Shown here piece by piece: positions 22,905 through 33,717 of a stretch of 64,000 nt of DNA (position 1 is the stretch's first letter; every line of letters starts with the position of its first letter). Origin of the DNA: Sphaerulina vaccinii (Eukaryota; Ascomycota; Dothideomycetes; Mycosphaerellales; Mycosphaerellaceae); NCBI GenBank assembly GCA_022570795.1, contig JAKUDP010000009.1, positions 1,364,001-1,428,000 of the forward strand. The letters run 5' to 3'. A program made the translations under genes and the position numbers. The notes under the pieces were generated by a model. That model did no database searches. It was not told the origin of the DNA and saw only the letters and a list, made by a program, of their open reading frames with translations.

Positions 22905-24191
22905 ATGGCGCACTCGTGCTCTCTCATTACGCTTTTCATTTCCGCGCTCGCTTTCCAGGCTAAACAGACCACGGCGCGTCATCTTCATCAATTCAAGCAT
23001 GAGGCTGTCAACATCCAGCGCAGACAGGCTGAGGCACCGATCGAAGCTTCGCCCACGACACCAGTCGCCGACGTTTTATCGACCACTTCTGAGCCGGCAA
23101 TCTTGACTTACCTCACGCCTTCGCCAGGCGCGTCAGCAATCGCGATCACTGAACAGAGTCAGCTGGAGACATCCTACGTGCCACAGTTCACACTATGTGC
23201 GCTTCCACCAAACGCTGTCTATCCAGTGACCCCGCTACCAACGATCACCACGATGACTTCTCCATGGCGCAACTATTCGATCTCAATCCCTCCTGGTAAC
23301 GGTACTTGCACGACCATCTATAGCCCGACACAGACGATGGTCTGCGCAACGACATTGACCGGCCTTGTTGAGCAATACACTGTCAGCAGATGTGACCAGG
23401 ACATCACCTTCTCGACTGAGTACGGCTTCGTGCTGGCCTCTTCAACCGCAGACTCGAACTCCAGTGCCTTTGCTACTACTGGTCCCGTTATCACTCCTCG
23501 TCCAACTGTACAACGATTGACAACATACTATCTCGCCCCATGGCAAGCCGTCACTGCTGGTATGGCACCGTCCGATGTGGATCTGAAAGTATGCGCTTTG
23601 TATGCCAATGGGACGGAGGAGTGCATCCACCAGTACGAAGTCTGGAAGACATCTCTCATCACGCAGTCCGCAACGCGTACGACTTCTGTCAACATTTCGA
23701 CGACCCTGCATGGTCTCAGTCAGGTCATTGTGGAGACTTATGTGGCGAACATTACCGAAAAGCTCACAACTTTCTCCATGTCTACCGACATGGAATTTGA
23801 GTACGCAACAGAGATCATTACGACACAGAGAAAGAGCGTTGATGGTGTCACTACTGCGCCAACGAGCTATCTGACTGTCACCTTGGAAAATGCTACTCCA
23901 AGCGCTACTCCTGCTTACCCGTGGGTTCGAGCACTGCGACAGTATGAGGATCAAGCTGATTTATGTGCAGAACTACACGAACATCCACTATCAAGCGTAC
24001 TAGCACAACTACCTTGTACGTCGGTACCACTACAGTAGCACTTCCTGATGATGCCGCTACTGCGACTGATGCTGCAGATTCAGAGTAAGTATATCGTGAA
24101 TTGCTGTTTAGTCTCCGTACTAATATTGCGTAGGGAGTCACCAGACTGGGTTTCAATGTTGGGCATACAGACTGCTGTCAAGAAGCAGTGA
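22905..24191 (+). CDS. Secreted Ser/Thr-rich cell-surface protein, unknown function
   Basis: I do not recognise a named family. Three exons, 22905-23920, 23971-24084 and 24134-24191, close in phase to give 395 residues. The introns are 50 bases (GTGGGT...TGCAG) and 49 bases (GTAAGT...CGTAG). The signal peptide is MAHSCSLITLFISALAFQA, followed by a possible dibasic cleavage site (IQRRQ). The body is rich in Thr, Ser and Pro with scattered Cys and many NxS/T sites, and contains a Tyr/Thr-rich beta-type region (TTYYLAPWQAVTAGM). The end is unusual: after the TTTLYVGTTTVALPDDA stretch it finishes DWVSMLGIQTAVKKQ, without a GPI hydrophobic tail. It may be a wall or apoplastic protein. Confidence 0.7.
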
Positions 24192-25709
24192 CACAACAAG
24201 CTGTAAGGAGTGTAGGAAGTTCTCATGTAGTGTATTCAATCCAGAATGTAGCGCTGGTCGTATTCTATCGACAATTCTTGCGATCTGTTCCTGCCTCATT
24301 ACGCGTGAATTATATTGGACTCACACTGCTTCCAACACTGTCCGCTACCACTTTGACATCGTCGTCCAGTCCTCGTCAACCTATTCACACCGCAGCCAAG
24401 AGCGTACATGCGCATAATCAGCACACCGCGCCCAGGCACGCTCTGCTTCACACGTCTTCGTTCTGTGTCTCAACGCAAAGTTTCTTATATATCGATAACC
24501 ACGAATGGCGCGACCCTCTCAGCTACCAGCATCCGGGCAGGGTGGTCTCGTGGGACGCGTCACCTCCGTGCCAGACACGACATATTGGTCTTGTGGTTGT
24601 CCCTCTTTCTCCTCTGATCAATCTCCCCTCTGTTCCTGCTTTGCTTCTCATGCTCCGCTGGAACATCGATGTGCCACCTGCGAACAGGACTTTGGGCAAC
24701 GACCAGCTACACCACCACCCCAGCGTTCGCAGCGTGCATTCTGACTGGAGGAATTCCTTGGAAAGCACGAAGCTCAATGGCGATGCCCACGAAGGGCTGA
24801 TCGTATGCGACGAGAACTGGCTGTTCAGATCTGGAGGCCTCGTTGAGCTCTCATCACTTCTGTCAAACACAATTACCTGCACCACTGCCCCGTGCTCTAC
24901 GTCAGCATGGCATGGGGTCGGCGGGATTCCACGATACGGATCGTCGGCGGAGGTTCTTCAGTCGCAATGATTGCTCCTGGGATTCTCTCATACAGGTGGG
25001 TTCTAAAGACTGCTCTGGCATGTGTTTGGTCAGAGAACAGCGGTTGCGAGCCTGCCGAGATCTCCGCCCCTGGCAAGGTTGATCCGCGTTAATCTGCCAA
25101 GTTCGCCATCCGCCCTGCAAAGACACCAAGGCCGCACCACACGAAACGATCAAGAACCATCTCAAGAACGGACGACACGCCAACGATTCTGTGGCAAGGA
25201 GACTGTGGCGATGATGCTGATGTCTATTCTCGGCTGCAATGGCAGCTGGCAATGGCTGTGCGTCGTTCGAAATGCGGCAATACCTCTGCCAGAGGATAGA
25301 ACTAGAACTACCCTGCAGGCTTCAGAAGAGAATCCGATGCGAGTTCAGCGCTCTGCGACGTGCAAAGTGCCCAAGAGCCACGTATCATGAGCTGTTCGAT
25401 GCGATGTCTTTGCGGCTGCGACAGAGGCGTGGTCAAGAAGATGTGGTTGAAACGAATGCTGAGGTTGATCGCTCGGCGCATACGAATCCATCATCTCCTG
25501 CCAATGCTTGGACCGTCTTGGTGCTTGGCCATGCCCATGGGAGTTAAGAAGAATGGCAGTGCGGTTTGTTGCTCTCTCAACATCCTTTGCATCTTCCTAG
25601 TTCTGTATTTGTGTCCTTACGCTCGTTCTTTCTTGTCGTCAGCTTCTTTTCTAAACCAAGTCATTCGCTCCAGATACTCACGAAATTGCACGAACCACAA
25701 AACTACACG
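24192..25709. other. 1.5 kb interval with fragmentary coding potential
   Basis: No gene model could be closed. A 260-codon frame spans 24188-24970 but overlaps the previous gene's end and lacks any domain. A Cys-rich segment (near 24590-24690) and a coherent-looking charged segment around 25260-25470 (FEMRQYLCQRIELELPCRLQ) lie in different frames that I could not join by convincing introns. This could be a small, poorly conserved multi-exon gene or a relic. The last 150 bases are the promoter and leader of the GH72 gene. Confidence 0.3.
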
Positions 25710-27133
25710 ATGAAGGCCACTCTCAGCGCCATTGCGCTGGCGCTCACGTCACTCACATCCGCTCGAATCATCCCTCGCCAGAGTGGCAACCTCCCAACAG
25801 TTACATCAGAAGGCAACGCATTCTGGACATCGAATGGCGAGCGGTTCTACATTCGTGGTGTAGCATACCAGCCTGGTGGAGCTGCTGATGCGCAGGATCC
25901 TATGCTTGACATTGAGACATTCCGCAGCGATGTCGAGTCTTTCAAAGAGTTGGGCATCAACACCATTCGCATCTACACGATTGACAACAGTGCGAATCAC
26001 GATGAGGCAATGAAGTTGTTGGACGATGCTGGCATCTATCTGGCGCTTGATGTCAACGCTCCCAAGGCTTCGCTGAACCGAGAGAACATCGACTCGCTAC
26101 ATGCCTCATACAACGATGTTTATCTTCAATCCGTCTTCGCAACGATTGATGCTTTCTCTGGCTACAGTGAGTGGAATGTACGAGCTGAAGTCATAAACCC
26201 TGCTAAACCTTTCTAGACAACCTTCTCCTCTTCTTTTCGGCCAACGAGGTCATCAACGCTCGCAACAACACCAATGCTGCGCCATACATCAAGGCTGTCA
26301 CCCGTGATATGCGCAACTACATTCGCGCACAGTCTTCCCGCCCGATTCCTGTTGGCTACTCGTCAGCAGATGTCGCTGAGAACATCGAGGCTCAAGCACT
26401 CTACTTTGCATGTGGTGAAGATGAGATTGCTCGCTCTGACTTCTTTGCCTTCAACGATTACTCCTGGTGCGATCCCTCTGACTTCCAACAGTCCGGATGG
26501 GACCAGAAGGTCGAGACCTACAAGAACTACTCTCTGCCAATTTTCCTCTCTGAGTTCGGATGCATCACCAACACTCGTGAATGGAACGAGATTGCGGCTC
26601 TCTACTCTGAAAACATGACAATCGCATACTCAGGTGGTCTTGCTTACGAGTACACACTCGAGGCTAATGGCTACGGTCTCGTCGAGGTCGGCTCTGATGG
26701 CAAGGCTACTCCAAACGCAGACTTCGATCGGCTGAAGGCTGCGTACGAGGCGACTGCAAACCCAACTGGAGACGGTGGCGCCACACGTACGGCTCGTCCT
26801 GTTCCAGACTGCCCAGCTGAGTCTGAGGAATGGCAAGTCAGCACTACGCTCCTTCCAGCCATGCCAGAAGGAGCTGAGAAATACATGAACGATGGCGCTG
26901 GTACTGGACCTGGTCTTGATGCCGAGACCCAATGGGCCGGAACTCCTACGACCACCGATGCAGATCTCTCCAACGGTGTTTCTAGCACTGAGGCTGAGAC
27001 CAGCAACTTCTCAAACTCGACAAGCGGCAACTCGACTAGTGGAGGTGCTTCTGGAGCTGCATCAACATCTAGCCCGGCTATGACTGTCATGACTATTGTG
27101 GTCTTGGTTGCTGTCTTCGCTGTGGGCATTTAA
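25710..27133 (+). CDS. GH72 beta-1,3-glucanosyltransferase (Gas/Gel type), GPI-anchored
   Basis: Elongates and branches beta-1,3-glucan at the plasma membrane and wall. Two exons, 25710-26166 and 26217-27133 (intron of 50 bases, GTGAGT...TCTAG), give 457 residues. The protein has a signal peptide (MKATLSAIALALTSLTSA), a GH72 domain starting GNAFWTSNGERFYIRGVAYQ, the acid/base Glu near residue 163 (FFSANEVIN) and the nucleophile Glu near 265 (IFLSEFGC). A Ser/Gly-rich stretch and a hydrophobic GPI-signal tail (SPAMTVMTIVVLVAVFAVGI) complete it. No X8/CBM43 module follows the catalytic domain, so this is the Gel1-like subgroup. The start is the ATG of MKATL; longer in-frame starts upstream would bury the signal peptide. 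Confidence 0.95.
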
Positions 27134-27520
27134 GCGGGCTGAATATGCTTCAAGGAAACATGACTGGGCACAGCATGAGTACAAAGCCAGAAAAGGCTGG
27201 GTTGGGATATACTGTAATGCTTGTACAGTATCTGCATTGCGAGGTGTTTCATCACGATACCAACATAGCCACCAGTAGCATGAATATCTAGATGCTCCAA
27301 AATTTGTGAATAATCATTGTAATGAGAATCCCTCTGATCTGTGACTTGGCTTCTGTCGATGCTGAGCACTCTCAACACTTGCGATTTGACCTTGACGACC
27401 AATCCCAGGAGGGTCCTGATCGTAGCTCGCTACCCCCGTGAGACAAGTAGCTGGGGACGTTGCTCTCAAATCGACCTGGGGCTGAGACGCTCAACCACCT
27501 CCATGTTGAGCCCCGAAACT
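27134..27520. other. Short convergent intergenic region
   Basis: 3' flanks of the GH72 gene (plus) and the PHD gene (minus). No coding or RNA feature is seen. Confidence 0.35.
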
Positions 27521-28270
27521 TCATTCAATGACAATGACACCTTTCTCAATCACTTTTTCCCTCCTACCTCTCATCTCAGCTTTCTCCCTCTCCGTCTCGC
27601 TTTGCGCCTGCTCGGCTTTCTCCCTCTCTACGTGCACCTTCAACTCCTTAGCTATTTCCGTCAGCCACGCCTTCGCCTTCACCGTACTCTCGCCCTGCTT
27701 AACATCAAACAAGCCCTTCACGTTCGTCGAGATGCCTTGCGACACTATGCAGTCTGGACACATCCAGCCCAAGAATCTTGGAGGATGATCGGGGAGGCCT
27801 ACACAACTCAAATGGAACCAGCCAACCTCACAATCTCTCACGCTACACCTGATCAACGCTTCGACTTCCACGTCCTCCACGACGGTTTCGCAAACGCAGA
27901 TGGACATCTCTGAACTCTCTGAGCTGTCTCGATCGAGTTCCAGGAAGAAGTCTGAACCACGATAGCCAGCGAAACGCAGCCCTTCTTCATCTGTGTGCTC
28001 GATATCTGTGGAACCGGTTGCGACCTCATCTTGTAGTTTCTTTGTTGAGTCGGAGGCGCGGAGATCTGTTTGAAGTCTGCTGGATTGACGATGTGCTGGA
28101 GTATTGGCTGAACTTGAGAACTGTCCATTTGTGGCACGGACTTGAGAAGCGGCGGTTGCTGCTAGTGTGGTGGCGCGTTTGGCGCGGGTTTCTCTTGTTG
28201 TCGGTGCCAAACCTCGAACATTTGCCATATTGGCAGAGTCGGCGGCAGTGATCAGTGGAGGTCCTCCCAT
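27521..28270 (-). CDS. PHD-finger protein
   Basis: A 249-residue single-exon protein with one PHD-type zinc finger in its middle: CVCETVVEDVEVEALIRC, then CEVGWFHLSCVGL and WMCPDCI. This gives the Cys4-His-Cys3 pattern, with the Trp-Phe-His-x2-Cys core typical of ING-like histone-tail readers. The N-terminal part is disordered and Ser/Thr/Ala-rich. The C terminus is a charged helix (ELKVHVEREKAEQAQSETER), probably a coiled coil. It lacks the ING N-terminal domain, so it is not an ING orthologue. A nuclear chromatin role is inferred from the finger only. Confidence 0.85.
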   Translation of the reverse strand: MGGPPLITAADSANMANVRGLAPTTRETRAKRATTLAATAASQVRATNGQFSSSANTPAHRQSSRLQTDLRASDSTKKLQDEVATGSTDIEHTDEEGLRFAGYRGSDFFLELDRDSSESSEMSICVCETVVEDVEVEALIRCSVRDCEVGWFHLSCVGLPDHPPRFLGWMCPDCIVSQGISTNVKGLFDVKQGESTVKAKAWLTEIAKELKVHVEREKAEQAQSETEREKAEMRGRREKVIEKGVIVIE

Positions 28271-28470
28271 GTCGATGTTTTGTCCGTCCCGCGTGCGTTT
28301 GGTGAGTTTGAGTCTCGGTCTGTAGTGTCAGTTGGTGGAGCGAGTTGTGGAAGTGCTCTTCGTGCGAAGGTGAAGGTGGAAGAGGTGGGCATGTGCAGCT
28401 AGCAAACGTCTTCTGTGTCACCAAAGTTCTCCGGCTTCACTTCACGACTACCTTTACTAGGAGACTGCAT

Positions 28471-29278
28471 CTACAACGCGGCCAGAGCCAAGTTATTTTG
28501 AAAGTTCGCATCCTTGAAAGGCACATTCGCGCTTCCTGTCATGTTGTCAGCTTCACTTCATTTTAACCTCACATGAGAGACTCACCAAAATCTGTATTTT
28601 CCAACGCCGTCTTCGCAGCCGTAGGCAAACTCTCACAGGCAATCAACGGCTGCTGTCCACCAACCGTACTCGTGAAACCCAATTGATGATTCACCGGGTA
28701 AATGCTATAATACCTGATCAATGGACTCGTCCCACTCAAGTTCGGGCTCGTCGTAGTATCATAATCGCCATGTGCGCTCGCTGCAACTCCATTCAAGGTT
28801 GCTGAAGTCGAAGCTGCTGATAGCCAGACTACAATGCTTTCCCAGTCGTGGCGATGTCCGAGACCTGTCGACGGGGAGTCCTTGGGCCAGTACCAAGCAT
28901 ACATGATCGCGTACGCGCCATTGTATGTACCGGCTCGCGAGTAGATCTGGCCAGTGCTGGACGAGCAGCCATCTGAGGAGCCGCCTGTTGGGGCGAGGCC
29001 GCCACTGTGTGATAGGGTGAGCTTTTGCAAGAACACTTCGACATTGATATGCCATCTTACCTGGTATTGCCACTCGCATCGACAGCCGGGAAAGGTACGC
29101 AGCCATTCTCGACCTTCAGGTGCGGCTTATACTTCAAGCAGAGCGTTCCTGTGGTTCCACTCGGAACAGTTTGTGCGAACCCAACGACTGCATCGTGACT
29201 GATAACAGCACGTTTGTCGACTGGAGCAGACAGAGCCGTGGCCACAAGGGCCAGCAGTGTAGTTGAGAAAAGCATCAT
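28471..29278 (-). CDS. NPP1/NLP (necrosis- and ethylene-inducing-like) secreted protein
   Basis: A member of the NLP family; many type 1 members are cytolytic in dicot leaves through binding plant sphingolipids, while others are non-toxic. Three exons, 29278-29061, 29004-28586 and 28535-28471, close in phase to 233 residues. A signal peptide is present. The family heptapeptide appears as GHRHDWE at about residues 122-128, preceded by the AIMYAWYWPKD strand. The two Cys of the type 1 N-terminal disulfide are visible (TLCLKY and NGCVPF), and a further Cys follows at about 86. The introns are 56 and 50 bases. No lesion is visible. Necrosis activity cannot be inferred from sequence alone. Confidence 0.93.
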
Positions 29279-30230
29279 CGATCGGAGTGTTCAGATGTGT
29301 GGTGCCAGGAACATGATTCAGCTGCGTGCGAACGAAATAGCTTTATACCTTTGAAGTCCCGCAGCTGTGTTGGATTTTACACTGGTGGAATTTGTCCAAG
29401 TCCTCGTACTGAGCAATCGCCTGCCTTATCCGGCAGGTCGGTTGCAGCTCTTCCGACACTTAAGTGCAGCTGGTATGCTTGGTGTATAGTGTTTGCAGCC
29501 CACGTGCTTCGAGTCGTTCGTGGTCGCAGCTTGCAAACATATGAGATGCAGTGCATGTCGGCTATGTTCCTTGTAGTGCTATAGAGCGATCTATTTGCAG
29601 GCAACGCCGGACAGATCTGCAAGGAACGGTCAGTAGTAGTGTCGGAGGTGTAGCTAGCTGCGGCATGAAGCCATGCAATCCCGGCTTCATGTCGAAAGAG
29701 GCGAGAAGTCCGACTTCACCTCTGCGCACACATCACGATTAGACAAAGAGTAAGACATACCTTCTTACCAATATATGTAACGGCAGAATGCCCTTCATGA
29801 ATGATGTGTCATTCGCTAAATATGTACACATCCAGAAGTCCATCCATACATTATGAGCTACCTCCCATGCGAATAAAGGCCACCGAGCCACGATGCCTTC
29901 TCGTCATACTCATCAATGATCGTATGTCTCCTTCTCTGTGCCATACTACAAATACACCGTAGCGTGTCGTCGTTAGCCCGAGTGAAAGCGGCCCATACAT
30001 ACGAACACGCACAAGACGTCCGCCGACGCCTTCGCTAATGCCGAAGTTTTCGCCATTTCGAGCTTGAGAACATGCTGCTGCTGCCTTTCGAGATACGCTG
30101 CACACGCATCAACAGCAGAATCCCTTCCTCTCACCATACCGGGCGCTCATCGGGTCTGCTTTGTCGATATATTCACAGCCCGAGCTCGGCTCGTCAAATT
30201 GCTGTTTCGCCTTGGTGCCACTGTGGCCAC
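29279..30230. other. Intergenic interval between NLP and UBP3
   Basis: About 950 bases comprising the NLP promoter (minus strand, right of 29278) and the 3' flank of UBP3. Frames up to about 95 codons without domains are present. No RNA gene or repeat was recognised. Confidence 0.4.
29342..29347 (-). promoter_or_regulatory. TATA-box-like element of the NLP gene
   Basis: TATAAA on the minus strand about 65 bases upstream of the NLP start codon. The distance is plausible for a fungal TATA box with a short leader. There is no other support. Confidence 0.35.
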
Positions 30231-33182
30231 TCAATCACGGATCCGCTCGTAGAGCAAGATATAGGCGACCTTGTTATCGCGAATGCCTTCCTTCTTGGCG
30301 ACTGGGGTCCGCTTTCCTGTGGTGCTCGTGGGTGTCGCAGTTCCGTTTGTCATGGAGGCAGCAACGCCACTCCAGTTCTTCTTGTGGCCGCTCACGTTGC
30401 CGTTGACCTCAGACCATGGCTTCTCCTCTTCGGGCTCCTTCTCGGCCTCATCGAGCCCCTGATACATGTTTCGCTGCTTCTGCAAGTCTTGATCAGCTTT
30501 GTGCTGCTCGAGAGCTTTGGCAAGCACCTTTGGGTCCTCCTCAGAGCCACCCTCCGCGACGTCTTCAGGACGAATCCGACGAATGATGGTATCGTCCATA
30601 CGAATCCATTCCCGACTGTCCTGGCGAATGACGTCGACGGTGTAGTGGCCTCCTGCCGCAGACTTTCCGTGATGATAAACGACGCTGGTGAGCCTATACT
30701 TTGGCAGGCCTTCCAGCTGCAAGCCTGCGCGTCTAGATGGTGAAATAACCTCCTTCGGAATCTGCAGCTCTAGTGGGTAGCCGACCTTCTTCCAAATCTT
30801 CTGAGTAGTACCAGTAGTGTTGTTATACTCGAAACGCTTGAGGTGCAAGATGAGCACCGGCGGCAAAGTGTCGATGAAACTTTGCTTCTTCGCAGTGTTG
30901 CCACGTCCACCGAATTCACCAGTCAAGGTCTCGGTGTTGGTGAGCCCCTTCATTGCATCAATAATGTTGCTGACGTGCTGAGCGCCAATATCAAGCTGCA
31001 GCGGCTTGTAGGGTTCCATGGTAACGGAGTCCTTCAGTCCAGGCACACGGAATTCGGCACGAAGGTGACCTTCGAAGATCTTGGTGATCGGAGATGGTTC
31101 CTCTTGTTGTCCGGCAGTACGGGTGATAGCTGACTTCTGGTTCTTGGTCACCTCCTGCCAACCACCATCGGATGAGGGTGATACGACTGTCTCGGGAGAT
31201 GACAGGCCGTTAGTCTGTGGCTTCTGCTCAACCTGGCCGAGCATAACCTTTACACACTCATCGTGGAGTCCTCCAAGCAGAAAGCCCAAGAACTCCTCAG
31301 CGTCTTCCTGGCGGCCGCGCTGTATCTAGTCAGTTCCAGTCCGAAGTGATAATACCAATGAACTCACCATCATGCTCGCAAAACGTGGCAGGTTCTGGAT
31401 CGCTTTATAAACATAGTTTGGTGTGACGGAGTCGCCATACTGCTCAAGCTGCTGTTGCTTAAGCTGAGAACGAACAGAATCGGCCGTCTCGGCAGTTGCC
31501 AAGGTCGTGAACTCGTTCTTGAACGTGATCATGGCATCGATCAGAGGAGTATCGCTCTTCATGGACTGTACAGTGCGCTTCGCCACCTGATCCAAGAAGT
31601 TGTAGAAAGGAACGCAGAATACCAAGACTTGCAAGATCTATCCCCTTGTCAGCGCCTTCCTTTGTGGTATTAGCAGACGACGTTAGACCTACCGAATTCA
31701 TGTAGCACATGTTGCCGGTGTTCACCAGACCTCTCGGTTCGAGAAAGTTGAGCGTAGCTCCACTGGTCACACTGAACGCCTTCAAAGCATCGGCAAGAGA
31801 CGCTGATTTGGGTACTTGAAAGCCATTTGTGACGACCTCGCTCTTTTGCATACCAGGAGATGGGGCAGCTCCCTTGGGCACATTGCGCTTGAGCATGTCA
31901 GCCCATGACTTTGGCGCTGGCTTCGACTGGTGTGCTTTGACTGTGTCTGCTGCAGGTGCCGCCTCTTCCGAAGTCACACTCTTCTGCTCTTCTGGTTTTG
32001 GTGTGGTTTCCTCCCCTGCTTGAGACTGAGCTCCCTTCTGTGAGACGGATGGTGGTGACGCATCTTTTGGCTTAGCAAGGCCAGGGATTGATGGCACTGC
32101 TATGGCTGTTCTCGTATCTCGACGTGCGTGCGAGGACTGTTGGGTCGGCGTGGGTTTCGGCGAAGATATGGGTGCTTGCGCGGGCGTTGCAGGAGTCGAG
32201 ACATTGGTGAAATCACTTTCGGAGGGCGCTTGAGAAGTGGCGGGTGTCTCGGGCTCGGAAGGTGCTGCAATGGTCGATGCTTCGGACTGTGGCTCTGGTT
32301 CGGGCTCTTCTGCAGATGGTGTTTGCGGCGCTTCTGTTACAGATGCTGGGACTTCTTCTTCTGCTGCCGGCGCTTCCTTCTCTGCACTCTCGAATGAGGG
32401 CAATGCGACAGACGCGTTCCCGTTGCGAAGATGCCTTCTACGACGTCGTCGATTGGTAGCACGTGCCGGAAACGCAGCGCGGGCTTCAGCTACACTATAC
32501 CATGGAAGCTTGTATTACGTCAGCATATTGTGCAGAATGGAATGGAGAAAGAGCTTACTCCTCCAGGAGGCCAGTATTGGTCTCTATACTCCGGCTCCAG
32601 AGATAGCGGATCTCGAGCAGTGCTCTGGCGGCGCGACGCTGGAGGTGGAGGTGTTTCCACTCTCTCCTCTGGCTTGGGCGCGACAGCAGGAACCGGCGCT
32701 GGAACTGGGGCAGGCGTGTAGACAGGAGCTGGCGTGTGGGCTTGGACTTGAGCAGGCGATGGCGAAGCGGCGGGTGGCTGGTGGTGGATGTACTGCGGGA
32801 TAGGTCGAGGCGATTGAGTCGACTGCGGAGTCGGCGGGATGGCATGTTGCTGCTGTCGTGTGACGGGTGTCATAGGCTGTCCGTGTGGTTGCGAGCTCAC
32901 AATCATGGGCGATCGCTGTGCGTAGTGTTGCGGCTGCTGCATCCATTGTTGCTGGTGCGGCATGTAGTGTTGCTGGTAGCCCGGCTGATATGCTTGCTGC
33001 TGCCACCTAGGCTGCGGCGCGTGGTAGTATGCAGTCGGGTGCTGGTAGTTGTTGTATGGCGGAATCGGCTGGTGCTGCGGATGCTGCTGCGCATAAGGCA
33101 CAAAGTCTCGCCGCTGCGGGTGCAGAGGGAGAGCAGGCGGCGCGTTCGAGCCATGCCCTCCCTGGTATGCGTGGTTGTTCAT
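30231..33182 (-). CDS. UBP3: Ubiquitin carboxyl-terminal hydrolase, Ubp3/USP10 type
   Basis: A cysteine deubiquitinase of the USP family; yeast Ubp3 acts with Bre5 in COPII recycling, ribophagy and stress signalling. Four exons, 33182-32559, 32508-31693, 31637-31368 and 31325-30231, give 934 residues with all phases closed (introns 42-55 bases). The first half is disordered, Gln/Pro/His-rich, then Ser/Pro/Glu-rich. The Cys box is GLVNTGNMCYMNS, split from ILQVLVFCVPFYNF by intron 2. The QEDAEEFLGFLLGGL motif follows, then LPPVLILHLKRFEYN and the His box GGHYTVDV with catalytic His near residue 797, ending KVAYILLYERI. The start is the ATG of MNNHAYQG. Confidence 0.94.
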
Positions 33183-33717
33183 ATCAAGCACGTAGTACAG
33201 CCCTGCTGAAAACGCCGCCCAGAAGTGGTCGTCAGGCCTTCTCTAAGAGCCCGAGCCTGCATTGGACGACATGGATGCGCGTGGTCGATAGTGAGGGAGG
33301 GCGAGGGCGAGGAACGCGATACGGGCGGTGCGAGGGCGAGCGGAGGTGTTGTTGTTGAAGACTCTAAGAATTCCACATGAGGCCGCCGATCAGATGAGGT
33401 CTGACCAGGAGCGTCGCAGTCGGTGGTAGATGCGCTGGACTCGAGGCGCGGGCTGTGTTGTGCGCGTGAGATGAGTGATTGATGAGAGGGAGGTGCACGC
33501 GAGTAGTGAAGATGTGGTCGCTGCTGGTGCATGGGACATTTTTTAGCTTCGACGACTCCACTTCGAAAAGCTTCGGTATGACCCGCAGCTGATCACTGAC
33601 AATATATCGACATTCGCATGCAATATGAAAACTAGAATGATGTATGTGAGGAAAGGTCTGCGATGTGTATATTACATCCATGCTACAGATTTAAGCTGAC
33701 TCTCACTACCAGTCCTT
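33183..33717. other. Upstream region of UBP3
   Basis: About 535 bases between UBP3 (start 33182, minus strand) and the end of the Myb gene. A purine-rich GAGGGCGAGG-type tract lies near 33290-33345. No gene is seen. Confidence 0.35.

Noticed and set aside
24188..24970. 260-codon open frame after the Ser/Thr-rich gene
   Set aside because: It starts inside the last exon of the preceding gene in another frame, has no domain, and competing frames look equally protein-like. It is left as an unresolved interval.
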